Below, piece by piece: positions 35,501 through 44,706 of a stretch of 64,000 bases of DNA. Made by a program: the position numbers and the translations under genes. Source of the stretch: Streptomyces sp. Sge12 (GTDB lineage: Bacteria; Actinomycetota; Actinomycetes; Streptomycetales; Streptomycetaceae); assembly GCF_002080455.1 (NCBI RefSeq), contig NZ_CP020555.1, positions 7,919,614 to 7,983,613 of the forward strand, read 5' to 3'. Position 1 is the first letter of the stretch. Each line of letters begins with the position of its first letter. The notes under the pieces were generated by a model that was given only the letters and a program-made list of their open reading frames with translations, was not told the DNA's origin and made no database searches.

Positions 35501-36733
35501 GTGAACAGACCCGACGACGCCGTCCGCTCGGCCGTGCAGTCCTTCGACACCGCGATCGCCGAGCGGAGCATCTCGCAACTGGAGGCGGCCTACGGGAGCC
35601 TCACCTCGCTGCCCCGCCACATCCTGGCCGACCATGCAGGCGAGTTGGGACCCCACCTCGCCCAGCACCTCGACGACATGCCCGAGTGGCATGCCGCGGT
35701 CTACGCCGTGTTCGTGGGCGCTCTGGTGGAGTGGAACGCGGACGCCCTCGTGTGCGCCCGCCCCCTCCTGTCGGGCCTGCGGTCCGCGATGGAACGGGCG
35801 TTGGAGTTCACCGAGCTCTGGGAACGGCACCACGGCGAGGACCAGGAGCCCCCCGACCCGTCGGGCCTGCCGAGCCCCGAGCAACAGGAGGCCTTCGGTT
35901 CCGACTACGAGGACGTGTGGCACGCCCCCTACTTCGGCTGGCTCACCGTGCACCGCTGGGAGCAGGCGGCCGTCGCCGTCCTCGCAGACCCCCGGGTCCG
36001 GGCCGGACTCGGCGCCCCGGACTCGATCGCGGACCGCGCCGCACTGTTGGAGTTGACCCGGCGTCTGGAGCCGCACATCGGGGACCTGCAGTGTGCCCAG
36101 CGCGCCCTCCTGCTTCTCGACGACGAGCCGCTGCTGGTCCTGGACCGCGCCTCCGGGCGGGCGTTCCGGCTGCGGATGAGTGGGATCGCCGACAACTACC
36201 AGCTCCAGACGCTGCTGGGGGCACGCCTCATCGGTGGCGGGCACCTGGGCGGAGACGCCCCGAGCACGGAGGCCGTCGCGCTGAGCACCGACGCCCCGAT
36301 CGACATGGACCGCCCGGGCGGGTTGCCCGGCACACTCGAGTGCTTCAACTTCTCCGAGCCCTCGGGGCAGTGGATATGGAGCGCCACCACCCCGGACCGT
36401 ATTCCGGCGTGCGACGGCGTACGCCGCCTCGTCCTGGACCCTCCGGTCATGCGCCACCACTACAAGGCCGTGCGGTTCCTGCCGCGCGTGCCGGGCCGCC
36501 TCGAACTCGAAGCGGTTCTGGAACCCGACGAAGCGGCGGCCTTCTTCCCGGACCTCGAGGACCTGATGTCCTGGCAGGAGGCGAGTCGGCAGGCCGCGAA
36601 CGGTTACGCACCCGATCCGGCCGACCCGGCCACCCCCGCCGGCTCGGACGGGCGCGGATCGGTACGGACCCGGCCGTCGATGTGGCGCAGGTTCCTGCGC
36701 ACGGTCACGCCCAGGTCGGGCGGCGGGGGATGA
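35501..36733 (+). CDS. Unknown protein
   Basis: A 410-residue acidic soluble protein from a GTG start, with coding-type base usage throughout. It has helical N-terminal segments (AVRSAVQSFDTAIAERSISQ) and a beta-rich C-terminal half (LECFNFSEPSGQWIWSATTP, KAVRFLPRVPGRLELEAVL). No signal peptide, span or known catalytic motif is visible. I do not recognise the family. It is divergent from the winged-helix gene with a 262-bp gap. Confidence 0.65.
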   Translation: MNRPDDAVRSAVQSFDTAIAERSISQLEAAYGSLTSLPRHILADHAGELGPHLAQHLDDMPEWHAAVYAVFVGALVEWNADALVCARPLLSGLRSAMERALEFTELWERHHGEDQEPPDPSGLPSPEQQEAFGSDYEDVWHAPYFGWLTVHRWEQAAVAVLADPRVRAGLGAPDSIADRAALLELTRRLEPHIGDLQCAQRALLLLDDEPLLVLDRASGRAFRLRMSGIADNYQLQTLLGARLIGGGHLGGDAPSTEAVALSTDAPIDMDRPGGLPGTLECFNFSEPSGQWIWSATTPDRIPACDGVRRLVLDPPVMRHHYKAVRFLPRVPGRLELEAVLEPDEAAAFFPDLEDLMSWQEASRQAANGYAPDPADPATPAGSDGRGSVRTRPSMWRRFLRTVTPRSGGGG

Positions 36734-37090
36734 GGACTCCCGCGCGCAGCGGCGGTGTTGATCAGGGCGGCCTCGGCGCCGGGCGAGACGAGCAGCATGC
36801 TGGAGGCACACAGGATCTCCACAGGTTTTGTCGAAAAGCGATAACTTCCCGCAGCGCGTCTCAGCACATTCAACAATCCGGAAGATCTCCTTCCGACGGG
36901 TTCATGACAGGTCATCCCGCCTACCCCCGCATCCCGACGACAGCAACGAGGCACGACTGAGGGAAGACCGCCACCCCCGAGTCCCATCAACCCACCGGTT
37001 CGGCAAGGAGATTGACGACAGAGATGTCCCGCGGTCGGCTGCCCGCCTTCCCGAGGGACAAGCCTCACCCCCGCATGAACGAGGAAAACG
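36734..37090. other. Intergenic region of lower GC content
   Basis: 357 bases with lower GC than the surroundings (for example AAAGCGATAACTTCC near 36837). It probably holds the promoter and leader of the PucR-like gene. No hairpin, repeat or convincing small gene is visible. Confidence 0.4.
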
Positions 37091-38302
37091 ATGTGCGAAC
37101 TCCTGAACCGCATCTGGTCCCGCCCCCGAGGCGAATGGACACGCGTCCTGCGCAGGGAGCTCCCCGTGCTGGCCGAGAAGATAGTCAAGGAGCTCCTGCA
37201 CGACACTCCGGCACTCACCGCACGTGCCGACGACCACAAGACCATCGATGACGAATCGCTCAAACAATCGGTGGAAAAGGCACTGTGCATCGCACTCGGC
37301 TACCAGCAACCCCATGGCCGGAACCCGAGCAGCGAACACCCCCGCCCGGTCCGAGCAGGCGAGGACAGGCATGACGGCAGGGAGGAGGAGAGCTCACGCG
37401 ACGGCCGCGGCACCGCGAACAGTGCCACAGCCACTGCCACGGACAGTGCTGCGGACGGCGCTTCAGGCGGCGCTGCCGCACACTGGTACGAGTCCGCCGC
37501 ACCGGCCGACCGGGCGCGTCACGATCTGTTCAAGGCGCTCACGGACGCCAGAGCCGCATCGAAGCGGTCCCTCACCGAGCTGGCCGAAGCCGCCGGCTGG
37601 CCGCTGCCCACGGCCGTACGAGCCGTCGTACTGGCCACCCCCGGCGAGACGCAGCAGCTGGCGGCCGTACTCGAGACCTCCCTCGCCGGCGTATTCGCGG
37701 GCCAGCCCTGCCTCCTGGTCCCGAGTCCGGATCCTGACACCCGCGCCCAGCTGGAAGTCCCGCTGCGCGGCCGCCTCGCAGCCGTGGGCCACGCCGTTCC
37801 CCCCACGGAGAGCGCGTCCTCACTCCGGTGGGCCCTGCGCCTGCTCGCGCTCACCCCGGCCCGCCCGAGTGCGGAGACCCGGCCCGTCTTCGTCGACGAC
37901 CACCTCTCCACCCTGCTCCTGCTCCAGGACCAACCGCTGGCCCATGCGCTGGCCGCCCACTGGCTGCGGCCCCTGGCCGGCCTGACCCCGCGCCAGAGCG
38001 AGCGGCTGGAGGTGACCCTCCTCGCCTGGCTCGAAGGGGGTGGCGCCCCCGAGGCCGCGAAGGCCTTGAGCGTGCATCCCCAGACCGTGCGGTACCGCAT
38101 GCGGCAGCTGGAGAAGCTCTTCGGGCCGGGGCTGCGTGACCCCCGTACCCGGTTCGAACTGGAGATGGCTCTGCGCAGTCGCCGCCTGATGGCCCAGGTG
38201 CGACTCCAGCACTCCCGGCTCGGCCGCAGGACGGGCCGCGCCATCACGACCAACTTCGCACCGGTGGCCGTGGAGAGGATCGCCCGCGTCAACGGCCTGT
38301 GA
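37091..38302 (+). CDS. PucR-type helix-turn-helix regulator
   Basis: A 403-residue regulator. The C-terminal part (LLAWLEGGGAPEAAKALSVH, then PQTVRYRMRQLEKLFGPGLR near residue 320-360) is the PucR C-terminal HTH_30 domain. The N-terminal half includes a hydrophilic Ala/Thr/Asp-rich linker (near 115-135, ATATDSAADGASGG) and a helical region with no recognised GGDEF-like or sensor domain. The ATG follows GAGGAAAACG. It is followed by a strong hairpin. The inducer is unknown. Confidence 0.85.
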   Translation: MCELLNRIWSRPRGEWTRVLRRELPVLAEKIVKELLHDTPALTARADDHKTIDDESLKQSVEKALCIALGYQQPHGRNPSSEHPRPVRAGEDRHDGREEESSRDGRGTANSATATATDSAADGASGGAAAHWYESAAPADRARHDLFKALTDARAASKRSLTELAEAAGWPLPTAVRAVVLATPGETQQLAAVLETSLAGVFAGQPCLLVPSPDPDTRAQLEVPLRGRLAAVGHAVPPTESASSLRWALRLLALTPARPSAETRPVFVDDHLSTLLLLQDQPLAHALAAHWLRPLAGLTPRQSERLEVTLLAWLEGGGAPEAAKALSVHPQTVRYRMRQLEKLFGPGLRDPRTRFELEMALRSRRLMAQVRLQHSRLGRRTGRAITTNFAPVAVERIARVNGL

Positions 38303-38307
38303 GCCGA

Positions 38308-38355
38308 GCACCCCGGCCGTCCCCCACCCGTCACGGGGCGGGACGGCCGGGGTGC
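38308..38355. terminator. 16-bp hairpin terminator
   Basis: GCACCCCGGCCGTCCC pairs exactly with GGGACGGCCGGGGTGC immediately after the PucR-like gene. Confidence 0.8.
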
Positions 38356-38519
38356 CCCCCGGAAGCCGGCACCCTGCTCCCCACGGCCGACGCGGCGTGG
38401 CGCCGGCTCGAACTGTGCAGAGACCGGCTCACCCTGCACGCGCGGGGGACGTTTGGAATCCTCGAAACGGCGCAGACGAGCACCAACACCGACTCTGTGC
38501 ATCGAGGTAGGAGAAGCGC

Positions 38520-38798
38520 ATGGGCATCATTGCTTGGATCTTGATCGGACTGCTCGCGGGCTTCATCGCGAAGGCGCTTATGCCGGGCAAGGACCCGGGC
38601 GGCATCATCATCACGATGCTGATCGGCATCGCAGGTGGCCTGCTCGGCGGCTTCCTCGGCAAGGTCATCTTCGGCGTCGACTCCATCGACGGCTTCTTCG
38701 ATCTGTCCACCTGGATCGCCGCCATCATCGGCTCCGTGATCCTCCTCGCCGTCTACCGACTGGTCACCGGCAACCGGCGCCACCACCGCCATGCCTGA
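38520..38798 (+). CDS. GlsB/YeaQ/YmgE family stress-response membrane protein
   Basis: A 92-residue transglycosylase-associated (GlsB/YeaQ/YmgE) protein with three hydrophobic helices: MGIIAWILIGLLAGFIAKAL, MLIGIAGGLLGGFLG and WIAAIIGSVILLAVYRLV, with the typical PGKDPGG turn. It is abundant in stressed Gram-positive cells and its biochemical role is unknown. The ATG follows AGGAGAAGCGC. It is flanked by strong terminators, so it is monocistronic. Confidence 0.95.
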   Translation: MGIIAWILIGLLAGFIAKALMPGKDPGGIIITMLIGIAGGLLGGFLGKVIFGVDSIDGFFDLSTWIAAIIGSVILLAVYRLVTGNRRHHRHA

Positions 38799-38811
38799 GT
38801 GACCCACCCGG

Positions 38812-38867
38812 CCCCGTACGAAAACGGCTCCCCCTCCTCGCGAGGGCGGAGCCGTTTTCGTACGGGG
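38812..38867. terminator. 20-bp bidirectional hairpin terminator
   Basis: CCCCGTACGAAAACGGCTCC pairs exactly with GGAGCCGTTTTCGTACGGGG between the convergent GlsB-like and TraR/DksA-like genes. The stem contains AAAACG/CGTTTT, giving U runs in either direction. Confidence 0.9.
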
Positions 38868-38896
38868 GCGGCCGTCACGCCTGACACCGGCCGGCG

Positions 38897-39313
38897 TCAG
38901 GCGGGGCCCGGCAGCCGGTGCGGGGCGTCGGACCGGGCGCAGCGGATACAGGTGGTCGCCGCCGGACGGATCTCCAGGCGCTCGGGCGCAATCATCCCGC
39001 CACAGCCTTCGCACCGCCCGTACTCGTCCCGCTCGAGCCGCTCCAGCGCCCGGTCCAGTTCTTCCAGGTGCTCGCGGGCCCCTGCCATCAGGGCGGCAAC
39101 GTGAGCCCGCTCGAATGCGGTGCTGGCCCCCTCCGGGTCGTGCTCGTCGTCGACCGCGACCAGGGCGTTCGCCGCGACGATCCCGTCGAAGTCCCGACCC
39201 AGCGCGGCCGCCCGCGCCAGGGTGTCGGCGCGGTCGGCCGCGAGGCGCGCGCGGACGGCCGCACAGGCGGCCGGGTCGCACGCGTCATGGCCGTACCGGG
39301 ATGCATCGCCCAT
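38897..39313 (-). CDS. TraR/DksA-like zinc-finger protein
   Basis: A 138-residue protein with an N-terminal coiled coil (ARLAADRADTLARAAALGRD, EHLEELDRALERLERDEYGR) and a C4 zinc finger, CEGCGG then CIRCAR, near residues 100-125. This is the DksA/TraR layout, in which the coiled coil reaches into the RNA polymerase secondary channel. The Asp pair at the coiled-coil tip of E. coli DksA is not obvious, so the activity may differ. Confidence 0.88.
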   Translation of the reverse strand: MGDASRYGHDACDPAACAAVRARLAADRADTLARAAALGRDFDGIVAANALVAVDDEHDPEGASTAFERAHVAALMAGAREHLEELDRALERLERDEYGRCEGCGGMIAPERLEIRPAATTCIRCARSDAPHRLPGPA

Positions 39314-39413
39314 ACATACGACAACGCCGGGTCGAGGTCATCCGATTCCGCGGCACTGCTTCGGGCACGCACGCCCATGGCCTGCCCGGAGGCAGATCCT
39401 CACCCGGTTCCGG

Positions 39414-39638
39414 TCACGCCTGACCGGACGGGGCCGGGAGCGTGGCGAGGGCGCCCAGCGCGCGGGCCGCCGGCGCCGGGTCGACCAGCCACTTCAGGTG
39501 GCTGCCCCCCAGGGTGTGCACGTCGTAGGGATTGTCCGGCGTCAGCTCGTCACCCTCGCGGATCAGCCGGTCCTTCCGTGGCGGCCACGGCCGCTTCCCG
39601 GCGGCGCGAGCCGACGCACGGCCGAGGGACCGGCCCAC
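39414..39638 (-). CDS. Short unknown or truncated protein
   Basis: A GTG-started frame of 74 residues. The part from RKDRLIREGDELTPDNPYDV to LGGSHLKWLVDPAPAARAL reads like the C-terminal end of an enzyme, perhaps an alpha/beta hydrolase, but the first 20 residues are Arg/Ala-rich. I treat it as a possible gene remnant. Confidence 0.3.
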   Translation of the reverse strand: MGRSLGRASARAAGKRPWPPRKDRLIREGDELTPDNPYDVHTLGGSHLKWLVDPAPAARALGALATLPAPSGQA

Positions 39639-39832
39639 GTCTGCGGCACGCCGTCCTCGTTGCGGCGCCTGGCGGGCATGGTGCGGACAGTGCTTGATAT
39701 CCGAAGATCCACATTACCCATGAGAAGATCATCCGCACTACCGTGCGCAAACCTCCTGGCTGACCCCCTGGCCGTACGGGCCCGCAGGCACGCGGGCGCA
39801 CAGGCCGCCGGTAGCGTGGCTCTGGCAGCCGC

Positions 39833-40636
39833 CTATTGGCCGCGGAGGTTGTCCGCGATGGTCAGGAACACGAGCAGGTTCGGCACCAGCTGGGCCTGGG
39901 GCGCCGCCCAGGCCTTCGTCCTGCCGGCCCGCCAGACGCAGACCATCCCCCCGCGCACGGCGACCTCGCTCACCTCACGCCACGCCAGCACCTCACCGGA
40001 GGCGTTCGTGATGCCGCTGCCGGACAGCTTGTACGGGCCGAAGCCGACCGTCCCGCCCTCCCGGACCAGCTTCCACACCTTCTCGACCTGGGCGCGGGCG
40101 ACGGCCTCCGCGATCAGCGGGGCCCAGGTGTGCGAGCCCGCGTAGGCGTGCGTGATCAGTGCCTTCTGACCGCCCGGTGCGACGAGCCGGGAGGCGTGCG
40201 AGCGTCCGACGGGCGTCTGCGTGCCCTTGTAGTCGATCACTTCCTGGACGGTCTCCTGGTAGAGCACCACCCGCTCCCAGCGCGCCGCGAACAGCTTGCT
40301 GCCGCTCGTGTTCACGACCAGCCCGTGTTCGTACAGGTGCAGCCGCCGGGACGCCAGGTCCCTGCGGAACAGCGGGCTCCGGCTCACCAGCCCGGCGGCC
40401 ACCACACCGATCCACAGCGGGAATATGGCCGCACCCCAGTGCACTTTCACCCATAACAGGACGCCACCGCCCAGCAGTGCGGCAATGCCGGCCAGGGAGC
40501 CGATGACGAACCAGATCCGGTACTTCTCCTGGACCGCGACCTCGCTCTCGGGACGGAAGGTGTGCTCCAGTCCGCCCAGGCGGTGGCGGGTGGCCAGCGC
40601 CTTTGCGGCAGGGGAGGGCGACGTCGGAACGGTCAT
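39833..40636 (-). CDS. DUF6585-like membrane protein
   Basis: A 267-residue protein with two adjacent spans near residues 45-95 (IWFVIGSLAGIAALLGGGVL and AAIFPLWIGVVAAGLV), followed by a soluble C-terminal half (LHLYEHGLVVNTSGSKLFAA, then ALITHAYAGSHTWAPLIAEA) typical of the DUF6585 family. That half is PH-like and probably cytoplasmic. Start is at MTVPTSPSP. Function is unknown. Confidence 0.75.
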   Translation of the reverse strand: MTVPTSPSPAAKALATRHRLGGLEHTFRPESEVAVQEKYRIWFVIGSLAGIAALLGGGVLLWVKVHWGAAIFPLWIGVVAAGLVSRSPLFRRDLASRRLHLYEHGLVVNTSGSKLFAARWERVVLYQETVQEVIDYKGTQTPVGRSHASRLVAPGGQKALITHAYAGSHTWAPLIAEAVARAQVEKVWKLVREGGTVGFGPYKLSGSGITNASGEVLAWREVSEVAVRGGMVCVWRAGRTKAWAAPQAQLVPNLLVFLTIADNLRGQ

Positions 40637-40914
40637 GCGCGGCCTCGGCTTCAAGGGCATGGCGGACCCCGCAAGGCCGCCTGAGCGAACGGGAGTTCAC
40701 CGGCCGACACCGTGTCGGTGCCGGTGGACGGCCCCAGCAGCCAACACCACGATCAGGACCCGGGCAAGCCCTTCCGGAGAGCCCGCACGTGCACTCTCGT
40801 GGCGGTCCGCGGTTCCGCGGTTCCGCGACGACGTGGCGGCGGTGCCCGGCGGTCAGGGCCTGGTCGTGGCCTCCCTTCAGAGCAGCGGGTACAGCTACTT
40901 GTAAGATCGCGAGC
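40637..40914. other. Intergenic region preceding the tRNA-like element
   Basis: About 280 bases without a convincing gene. A good extended -10 (TGTAAGAT, with TAAGAT at 40902-40907) lies 8 bp before the tRNA-like stem begins. No clear -35 is seen. Confidence 0.4.
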
Positions 40915-40997
40915 GGGATGGGGTTCGTAGCGCAGTGGTCGTCGCGCCCCCACCGCATGTGGGAGGACGCCGGTTCGAATCCGGTCGGCCCCATCCC
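40915..40997 (+). tRNA. Atypical tRNA-like element with extended acceptor stem
   Basis: A cloverleaf can be drawn. The D-arm is GCGC/GCGC (40930-40947), the anticodon-type stem is CCCAC/GTGGG (40949-40963) and the T-arm is GCCGG, TTCGAAT, CCGGT (40969-40985) with a canonical T-loop. The acceptor GGGG-T-TCG pairs with CGGCCCC with one bulged T, and pairing continues five more bases (GGGAT/ATCCC). The anticodon loop as drawn is only five bases (CGCAT). With a four-pair stem it is seven (CCGCATG) but lacks U33. It may be a decayed tRNA or a non-decoding tRNA-like RNA. Confidence 0.55.
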
Positions 40998-41087
40998 GTC
41001 TCGACGACTGCCGGCGGACACGCTCTCGCAGGAGCCGGCCTCCGGCCCGGCAGGCGACGGCGGCATCACGGCCGCATTCCGATCCGC

Positions 41088-41792
41088 TCAGCGACCCAGC
41101 CGGGCCGCGAGTCCGTCGAGTACGCAGTCCAGGCCGAACGTGAAATCGATGTCCGGGTCGGTTTCCTCGGCTTCGAGGACGCGGCGGGCGAGCATCGGGT
41201 GTTCGCCCGCCGCGAGGACCTCGCGGATGTAGGGCCCGACGCTGCGCTGCCACTCCTCCTCGCTGAGCCCGGTGCGCTGCTCCGCGCGTCGAAGGGCTTG
41301 CTGGGCGGCGACCGAACCCAGTACGTACGCGTGCACGGCGCCGAGCGCCTGGGAGGCCACGGTGATGTCGGGCGTGAGCGCGACCGCAGCGCGCAGCGCG
41401 CACTCCGTCCGCCGCAACGAGTGGGGGCCGAGCGCGGGCCTCCCCGCCAGTTCGCCCGCCAGCCAAGGATGCCGCAGCAGCGTGCCGCGCAACGCGTGCG
41501 CGACGGCGCCCAGATCGGCACGCCAGTCCCCGGTGGACTCCGGCGGCGGATCCTCGCCCTGCGCCGCGTCGACCATCAGGTCCACCAGCTCGTCGCGGTT
41601 GGTGATGTACCGGTAGAGCGAGGCGGTCCCCGAACCGAGATCACCAGCGACCCGCCGCATCGACACCGCTGCCAAACCCTCCACGTCCGCGACAGCCATC
41701 GCGGCGGCCACGAACTGGTCCACCCCGGGCGCACGTCGACGCGGCTCGGGGCGCGGCCGGGTCCACACCGACGAGGGAGTGGGTTCGGTCAT
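41088..41792 (-). CDS. TetR family regulator with TetR_C-type ligand domain
   Basis: A 234-residue TetR-family repressor. The HTH is VEGLAAVSMRRVAGDLGSGT followed by ASLYRYITNRDELVDLM. The C-terminal domain (LLRHPWLAGELAGRPALGPH) is of the TetR_C class that binds tetracycline-like or aromatic ligands. The start is MTEPTPSSV behind GAGGAAAGGAAC. It is divergent from a FAD monooxygenase gene 56 bp away, whose promoter it probably represses. A TAGGAT -10 for this gene overlaps that region. Confidence 0.92.
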   Translation of the reverse strand: MTEPTPSSVWTRPRPEPRRRAPGVDQFVAAAMAVADVEGLAAVSMRRVAGDLGSGTASLYRYITNRDELVDLMVDAAQGEDPPPESTGDWRADLGAVAHALRGTLLRHPWLAGELAGRPALGPHSLRRTECALRAAVALTPDITVASQALGAVHAYVLGSVAAQQALRRAEQRTGLSEEEWQRSVGPYIREVLAAGEHPMLARRVLEAEETDPDIDFTFGLDCVLDGLAARLGR

Positions 41793-41848
41793 CGGGGCGG
41801 TTCCTTTCCTCGTTGACCTGCATCCTACCTTCTGGCTACGCTGTATCC

Positions 41849-43468
41849 ATGACGGAAACGACGTACTCAAAAGAGTCGGCCCCGGCCCCGGCCCCGGCCC
41901 CGGTACCGGTGCTCGTGGTCGGAGGCGGCAGCGTCGGCCTGCTCACCGCGGCACTGCTCACCCACCACGGCGTCCCCGCGGTGCTCGTCGAACGCCGGTC
42001 CGGGCCGTCGGTGCACCCCCGGGCCACCGGCATCGGACCCCGCACCGTCGAGGTCCTCCGAGAACTCGGGCTCGACGCCGCCGTCGACGCCGCCGCGGTC
42101 GACCTCCGGGGCGCCGCGGGCAAGGCAGTGGCGCGGACCGTCGTCGAAATGGGCGCGGGTGACGTCCGGACCGTTCCCATGCCGAAGCCCCCGACCGCCG
42201 ACGAACCGGACGTGACGCCGTTCAGGCTGCGCGGCGTCTGCGCCCAGGACCGGCTCGACGCCGTCGTAGCGGCCGACCTGGCCCGCCGCGGGGCGGACCT
42301 GCGCTGGTCGACCCGCCTGGTCGGCATCGCGCAGGACGCCGCCGGGGTCGACGTCGAACTGGAGGGCCCCGACGGCCGCTACTCACTGCGGTGTGCGCGG
42401 GTGGTCGCCGCCGACGGCACGCACAGCACCGTGCGGACCGCGCTGGGCGTGGGCACCTCCGGGCCGGGCGATCTCGGCAAGTCGATGATCAACATCCTGT
42501 TCCACGCCGACCTGCGACCGCACCTGCGGGGAATGTCCTTCGCCACCTGCACGATCACCACGCCGGAGGCGCCCGGCCTGCTGGCCACCGTGGACGGCGA
42601 GACGAACTGGGTCTTCCACGTCCCCTGCGACGTCGACGCCGGCGAACGCCCCGAGGACTTCACCTACGAACGCTGCGCCGCGGTCGTGCGGCTGGCGGTA
42701 GGCGATCCCGACCTCGACGTCGAGGTGCGCAGCGTGCTCCCGTGGCGGCCCCGGAGTGCAGCGGCCGAAAGCTTCGCCGTCGGCCGCGTGTTCCTCGTGG
42801 GCGACGCCGCACACACCGTGTCACCCCTGGGCGCGTTCGGACTCAACACCGGGGTCGCCGACGCGCACAACCTGGCGTGGAAACTGGCCGCCGTCCACCA
42901 CGGCGAAGCCGGTACCGGGCTCCTCGACACCTACGCGCACGAACGCGAACCGGTCGCTGCGGCCACGCTGGACCAGGCGATGCGCAGGCTCGCCGACCCG
43001 GAGCTGCACTGGGGACGCGGACCCGAGGCCGACGCCGCCAGGGCGGCGGCGGGAGTGTGGGCGGCGGCGGTCGTGCACCTCGGCCAGAGGTACGACTCGG
43101 CCGCGGTTGTCGACCCGCAGCCCGAACTCCCGTCCACAGTGGACCTGGACCTGGTACTGGACGGGTCGCCGGGTTCACGGGTGCCCCACGCGTGGATCGA
43201 CGGGGTTTCCACCCTCGACCTGGTGGCGTCCCGGTGGACCCTGCTGGTCGGCGTCGCCGGCGACCACTGGCTCCGCGCCGCGGCGGACGTCGGCCTTCCC
43301 GCGCATCGCGTCGAGGCCCCGTGGCTTTCCGAAGCAGGGGCGCTGCTCGTCCGTCCGGACGGGATCGTCGCCATGCGCGCGACGACGTCGGCGACGGATC
43401 CGACGCGGTTCCTCACCGCGGTCATGGACCAGGTACTGGCCAGACCGGTCCCGGCACCGAGCGCCTGA
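41849..43468 (+). CDS. FAD-dependent aromatic monooxygenase (PheA/TfdB, rifampicin-hydroxylase-like)
   Basis: A 539-residue class A flavoprotein monooxygenase. The Rossmann motif GGGSVGLLTAALL is near residue 24, the GD motif FLVGDAAHTVSPLGAFGLNT near 315 and the middle DG region AADGTHSTVR near 187. The C-terminal thioredoxin-like domain (DGSPGSRVPHAWIDG) is present, as in the TfdB/rifampicin group. It hydroxylates an aromatic or polyketide using NAD(P)H and O2. The ATG follows TACGCT by six bases (leaderless). A Pro-Ala tract (APAPAPAPVPV) precedes the Rossmann strand. The adjacent TetR gene suggests induction by its substrate. Confidence 0.93.
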   Translation: MTETTYSKESAPAPAPAPVPVLVVGGGSVGLLTAALLTHHGVPAVLVERRSGPSVHPRATGIGPRTVEVLRELGLDAAVDAAAVDLRGAAGKAVARTVVEMGAGDVRTVPMPKPPTADEPDVTPFRLRGVCAQDRLDAVVAADLARRGADLRWSTRLVGIAQDAAGVDVELEGPDGRYSLRCARVVAADGTHSTVRTALGVGTSGPGDLGKSMINILFHADLRPHLRGMSFATCTITTPEAPGLLATVDGETNWVFHVPCDVDAGERPEDFTYERCAAVVRLAVGDPDLDVEVRSVLPWRPRSAAAESFAVGRVFLVGDAAHTVSPLGAFGLNTGVADAHNLAWKLAAVHHGEAGTGLLDTYAHEREPVAAATLDQAMRRLADPELHWGRGPEADAARAAAGVWAAAVVHLGQRYDSAAVVDPQPELPSTVDLDLVLDGSPGSRVPHAWIDGVSTLDLVASRWTLLVGVAGDHWLRAAADVGLPAHRVEAPWLSEAGALLVRPDGIVAMRATTSATDPTRFLTAVMDQVLARPVPAPSA

Positions 43469-43749
43469 AACGGGGCTGCCCTCATTCCGGCCAGAGCTCC
43501 GTCGCGCCGACGGGAGGTTCGAGAGGTACACGGCACCGCCTGGGCAGGCGCCGGTCACCGGCGCCCTGTACCTCCTGCGGCCGCTACCGCGGCAATCCCA
43601 CACTCTGATCCACCGCGTACAACGCCTGGCCCTGCGTGCCGTGCAGCCCGTGACCGACTACGCCCACCAGGTCTGGGAAGTGCCCCGCGTTCTGCGGGAG
43701 ATCGAGGCTGACAACGCCCCGAGTATCGCTGTCGCACGGGCCCTGGATT

Positions 43750-44706
43750 CTAGGCCTGCCTGGGGATGGCGCGCGGGTCGGCGCCCGTCAGGGCACGGCT
43801 CGCGTCCCACAACCGCGCCGCGGCGGACGTGTCGGCGAGGTGGCTCCATATCGGTTCGCGTCGGGGCCTGCCGCGCAGGCCGAAGACGCGTGGTCCCCAC
43901 AGCTGGCCTCCACCCACCGACGGGTCGAGCACCGCTCGGACCGCGGGCCATGCGCCGGCGTGCTTGCCCTGGACGAGGAGGGCCGCAGGTGCCGAGCTCA
44001 GCCGTGCGCCGGGGTTTCGCACATGGACCGGTGGCCGTGACGGGGTGAGGGAGTCCAGCGCGCCGCCGGGATGAACCACCACGCTCGCCACCGTGCTGCC
44101 GGCAGCACGCAGGCGGCGGTCGAGTTCGACGCCGAAGGACATCTGCGCCAACTTGGAGCGTCCGTAGGTGCGCTTGGGCTGGTAGTCCTTCCGGGACTGC
44201 AGGTCGTCCAGGTCGAGCCGCTCGGACTTGGCCGCGAAGCTGCCCATGGTCACGATGCGGGCCGCCGGCGCAGCCGACAGCAGCGGCATCAGCCACTGGG
44301 TCAAGGCGAAGTGCCCGAGGTGGTTCGTGCCGAACATGAGCTCGTGACCGTCCCCGGTCTCCCTGCGCGGCGGGTCGTCGAGCGCGACACCGGCGTTGTG
44401 GACCACCGCGTCGAGGCGATCCACCTCCAGTGACTCCACCACGGTCTCGAGTGACGAGAGGTCGGCGAGGTCGAGCCGTACGGCCCGCACTCGCGCTCCG
44501 GCAACGCGCTCACGGATCGAGGCCGTGGCGACTTCGGCCTTGGCGGGGTTCCGGCTGCCGAGTACGACGGTGGCTCCGGTTGCCGACAACTGCTCGGCGA
44601 CGAAGTACCCGATGCCGGCGTTGCCGCCGGTGACCAGGAACACGCGGCCTTCAGCACCGGGCAGACATCGGACGTCCCACGGCGGGGCGGAGGAGGTGGA
44701 CGACAT
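43750..44706 (-). CDS. SDR family oxidoreductase
   Basis: A 318-residue short-chain dehydrogenase of the retinol dehydrogenase/WWOX-like extended group. The cofactor motif is TGGNAGIG near residue 27, the strand motif is HNAG (DAVVHNAGVALDD) and the catalytic Tyr-Lys are in TYGRSKLAQ near 181. The likely cofactor is NADP(H), as an Arg-containing loop (LGSRNPAK) follows the second strand. The substrate is unknown. It is convergent with the FAD monooxygenase gene after 281 bp without a recognisable gene. Confidence 0.92.
   Translation of the reverse strand: MSSTSSAPPWDVRCLPGAEGRVFLVTGGNAGIGYFVAEQLSATGATVVLGSRNPAKAEVATASIRERVAGARVRAVRLDLADLSSLETVVESLEVDRLDAVVHNAGVALDDPPRRETGDGHELMFGTNHLGHFALTQWLMPLLSAAPAARIVTMGSFAAKSERLDLDDLQSRKDYQPKRTYGRSKLAQMSFGVELDRRLRAAGSTVASVVVHPGGALDSLTPSRPPVHVRNPGARLSSAPAALLVQGKHAGAWPAVRAVLDPSVGGGQLWGPRVFGLRGRPRREPIWSHLADTSAAARLWDASRALTGADPRAIPRQA

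Noticed and set aside
36828..37106. Possible 92-codon gene before the PucR-like gene
   Set aside because: No ribosome binding site. The translation is rich in Arg, Ser, Pro and His without pattern, and it overlaps the PucR start.
40969..40997. Assignment of a normal tRNA-Cys (GCA) or tRNA-Met (CAT)
   Set aside because: Neither reading gives a standard seven-base loop with U33 together with a five-pair stem, so no amino-acid identity is claimed.
43490..43750. A protein-like stretch (LRAVQPVTDYAHQVWEVPRV) between the monooxygenase and SDR genes
   Set aside because: Only about 40 codons look protein-like, no start or family is apparent, and it cannot be told apart from chance in GC-rich DNA.
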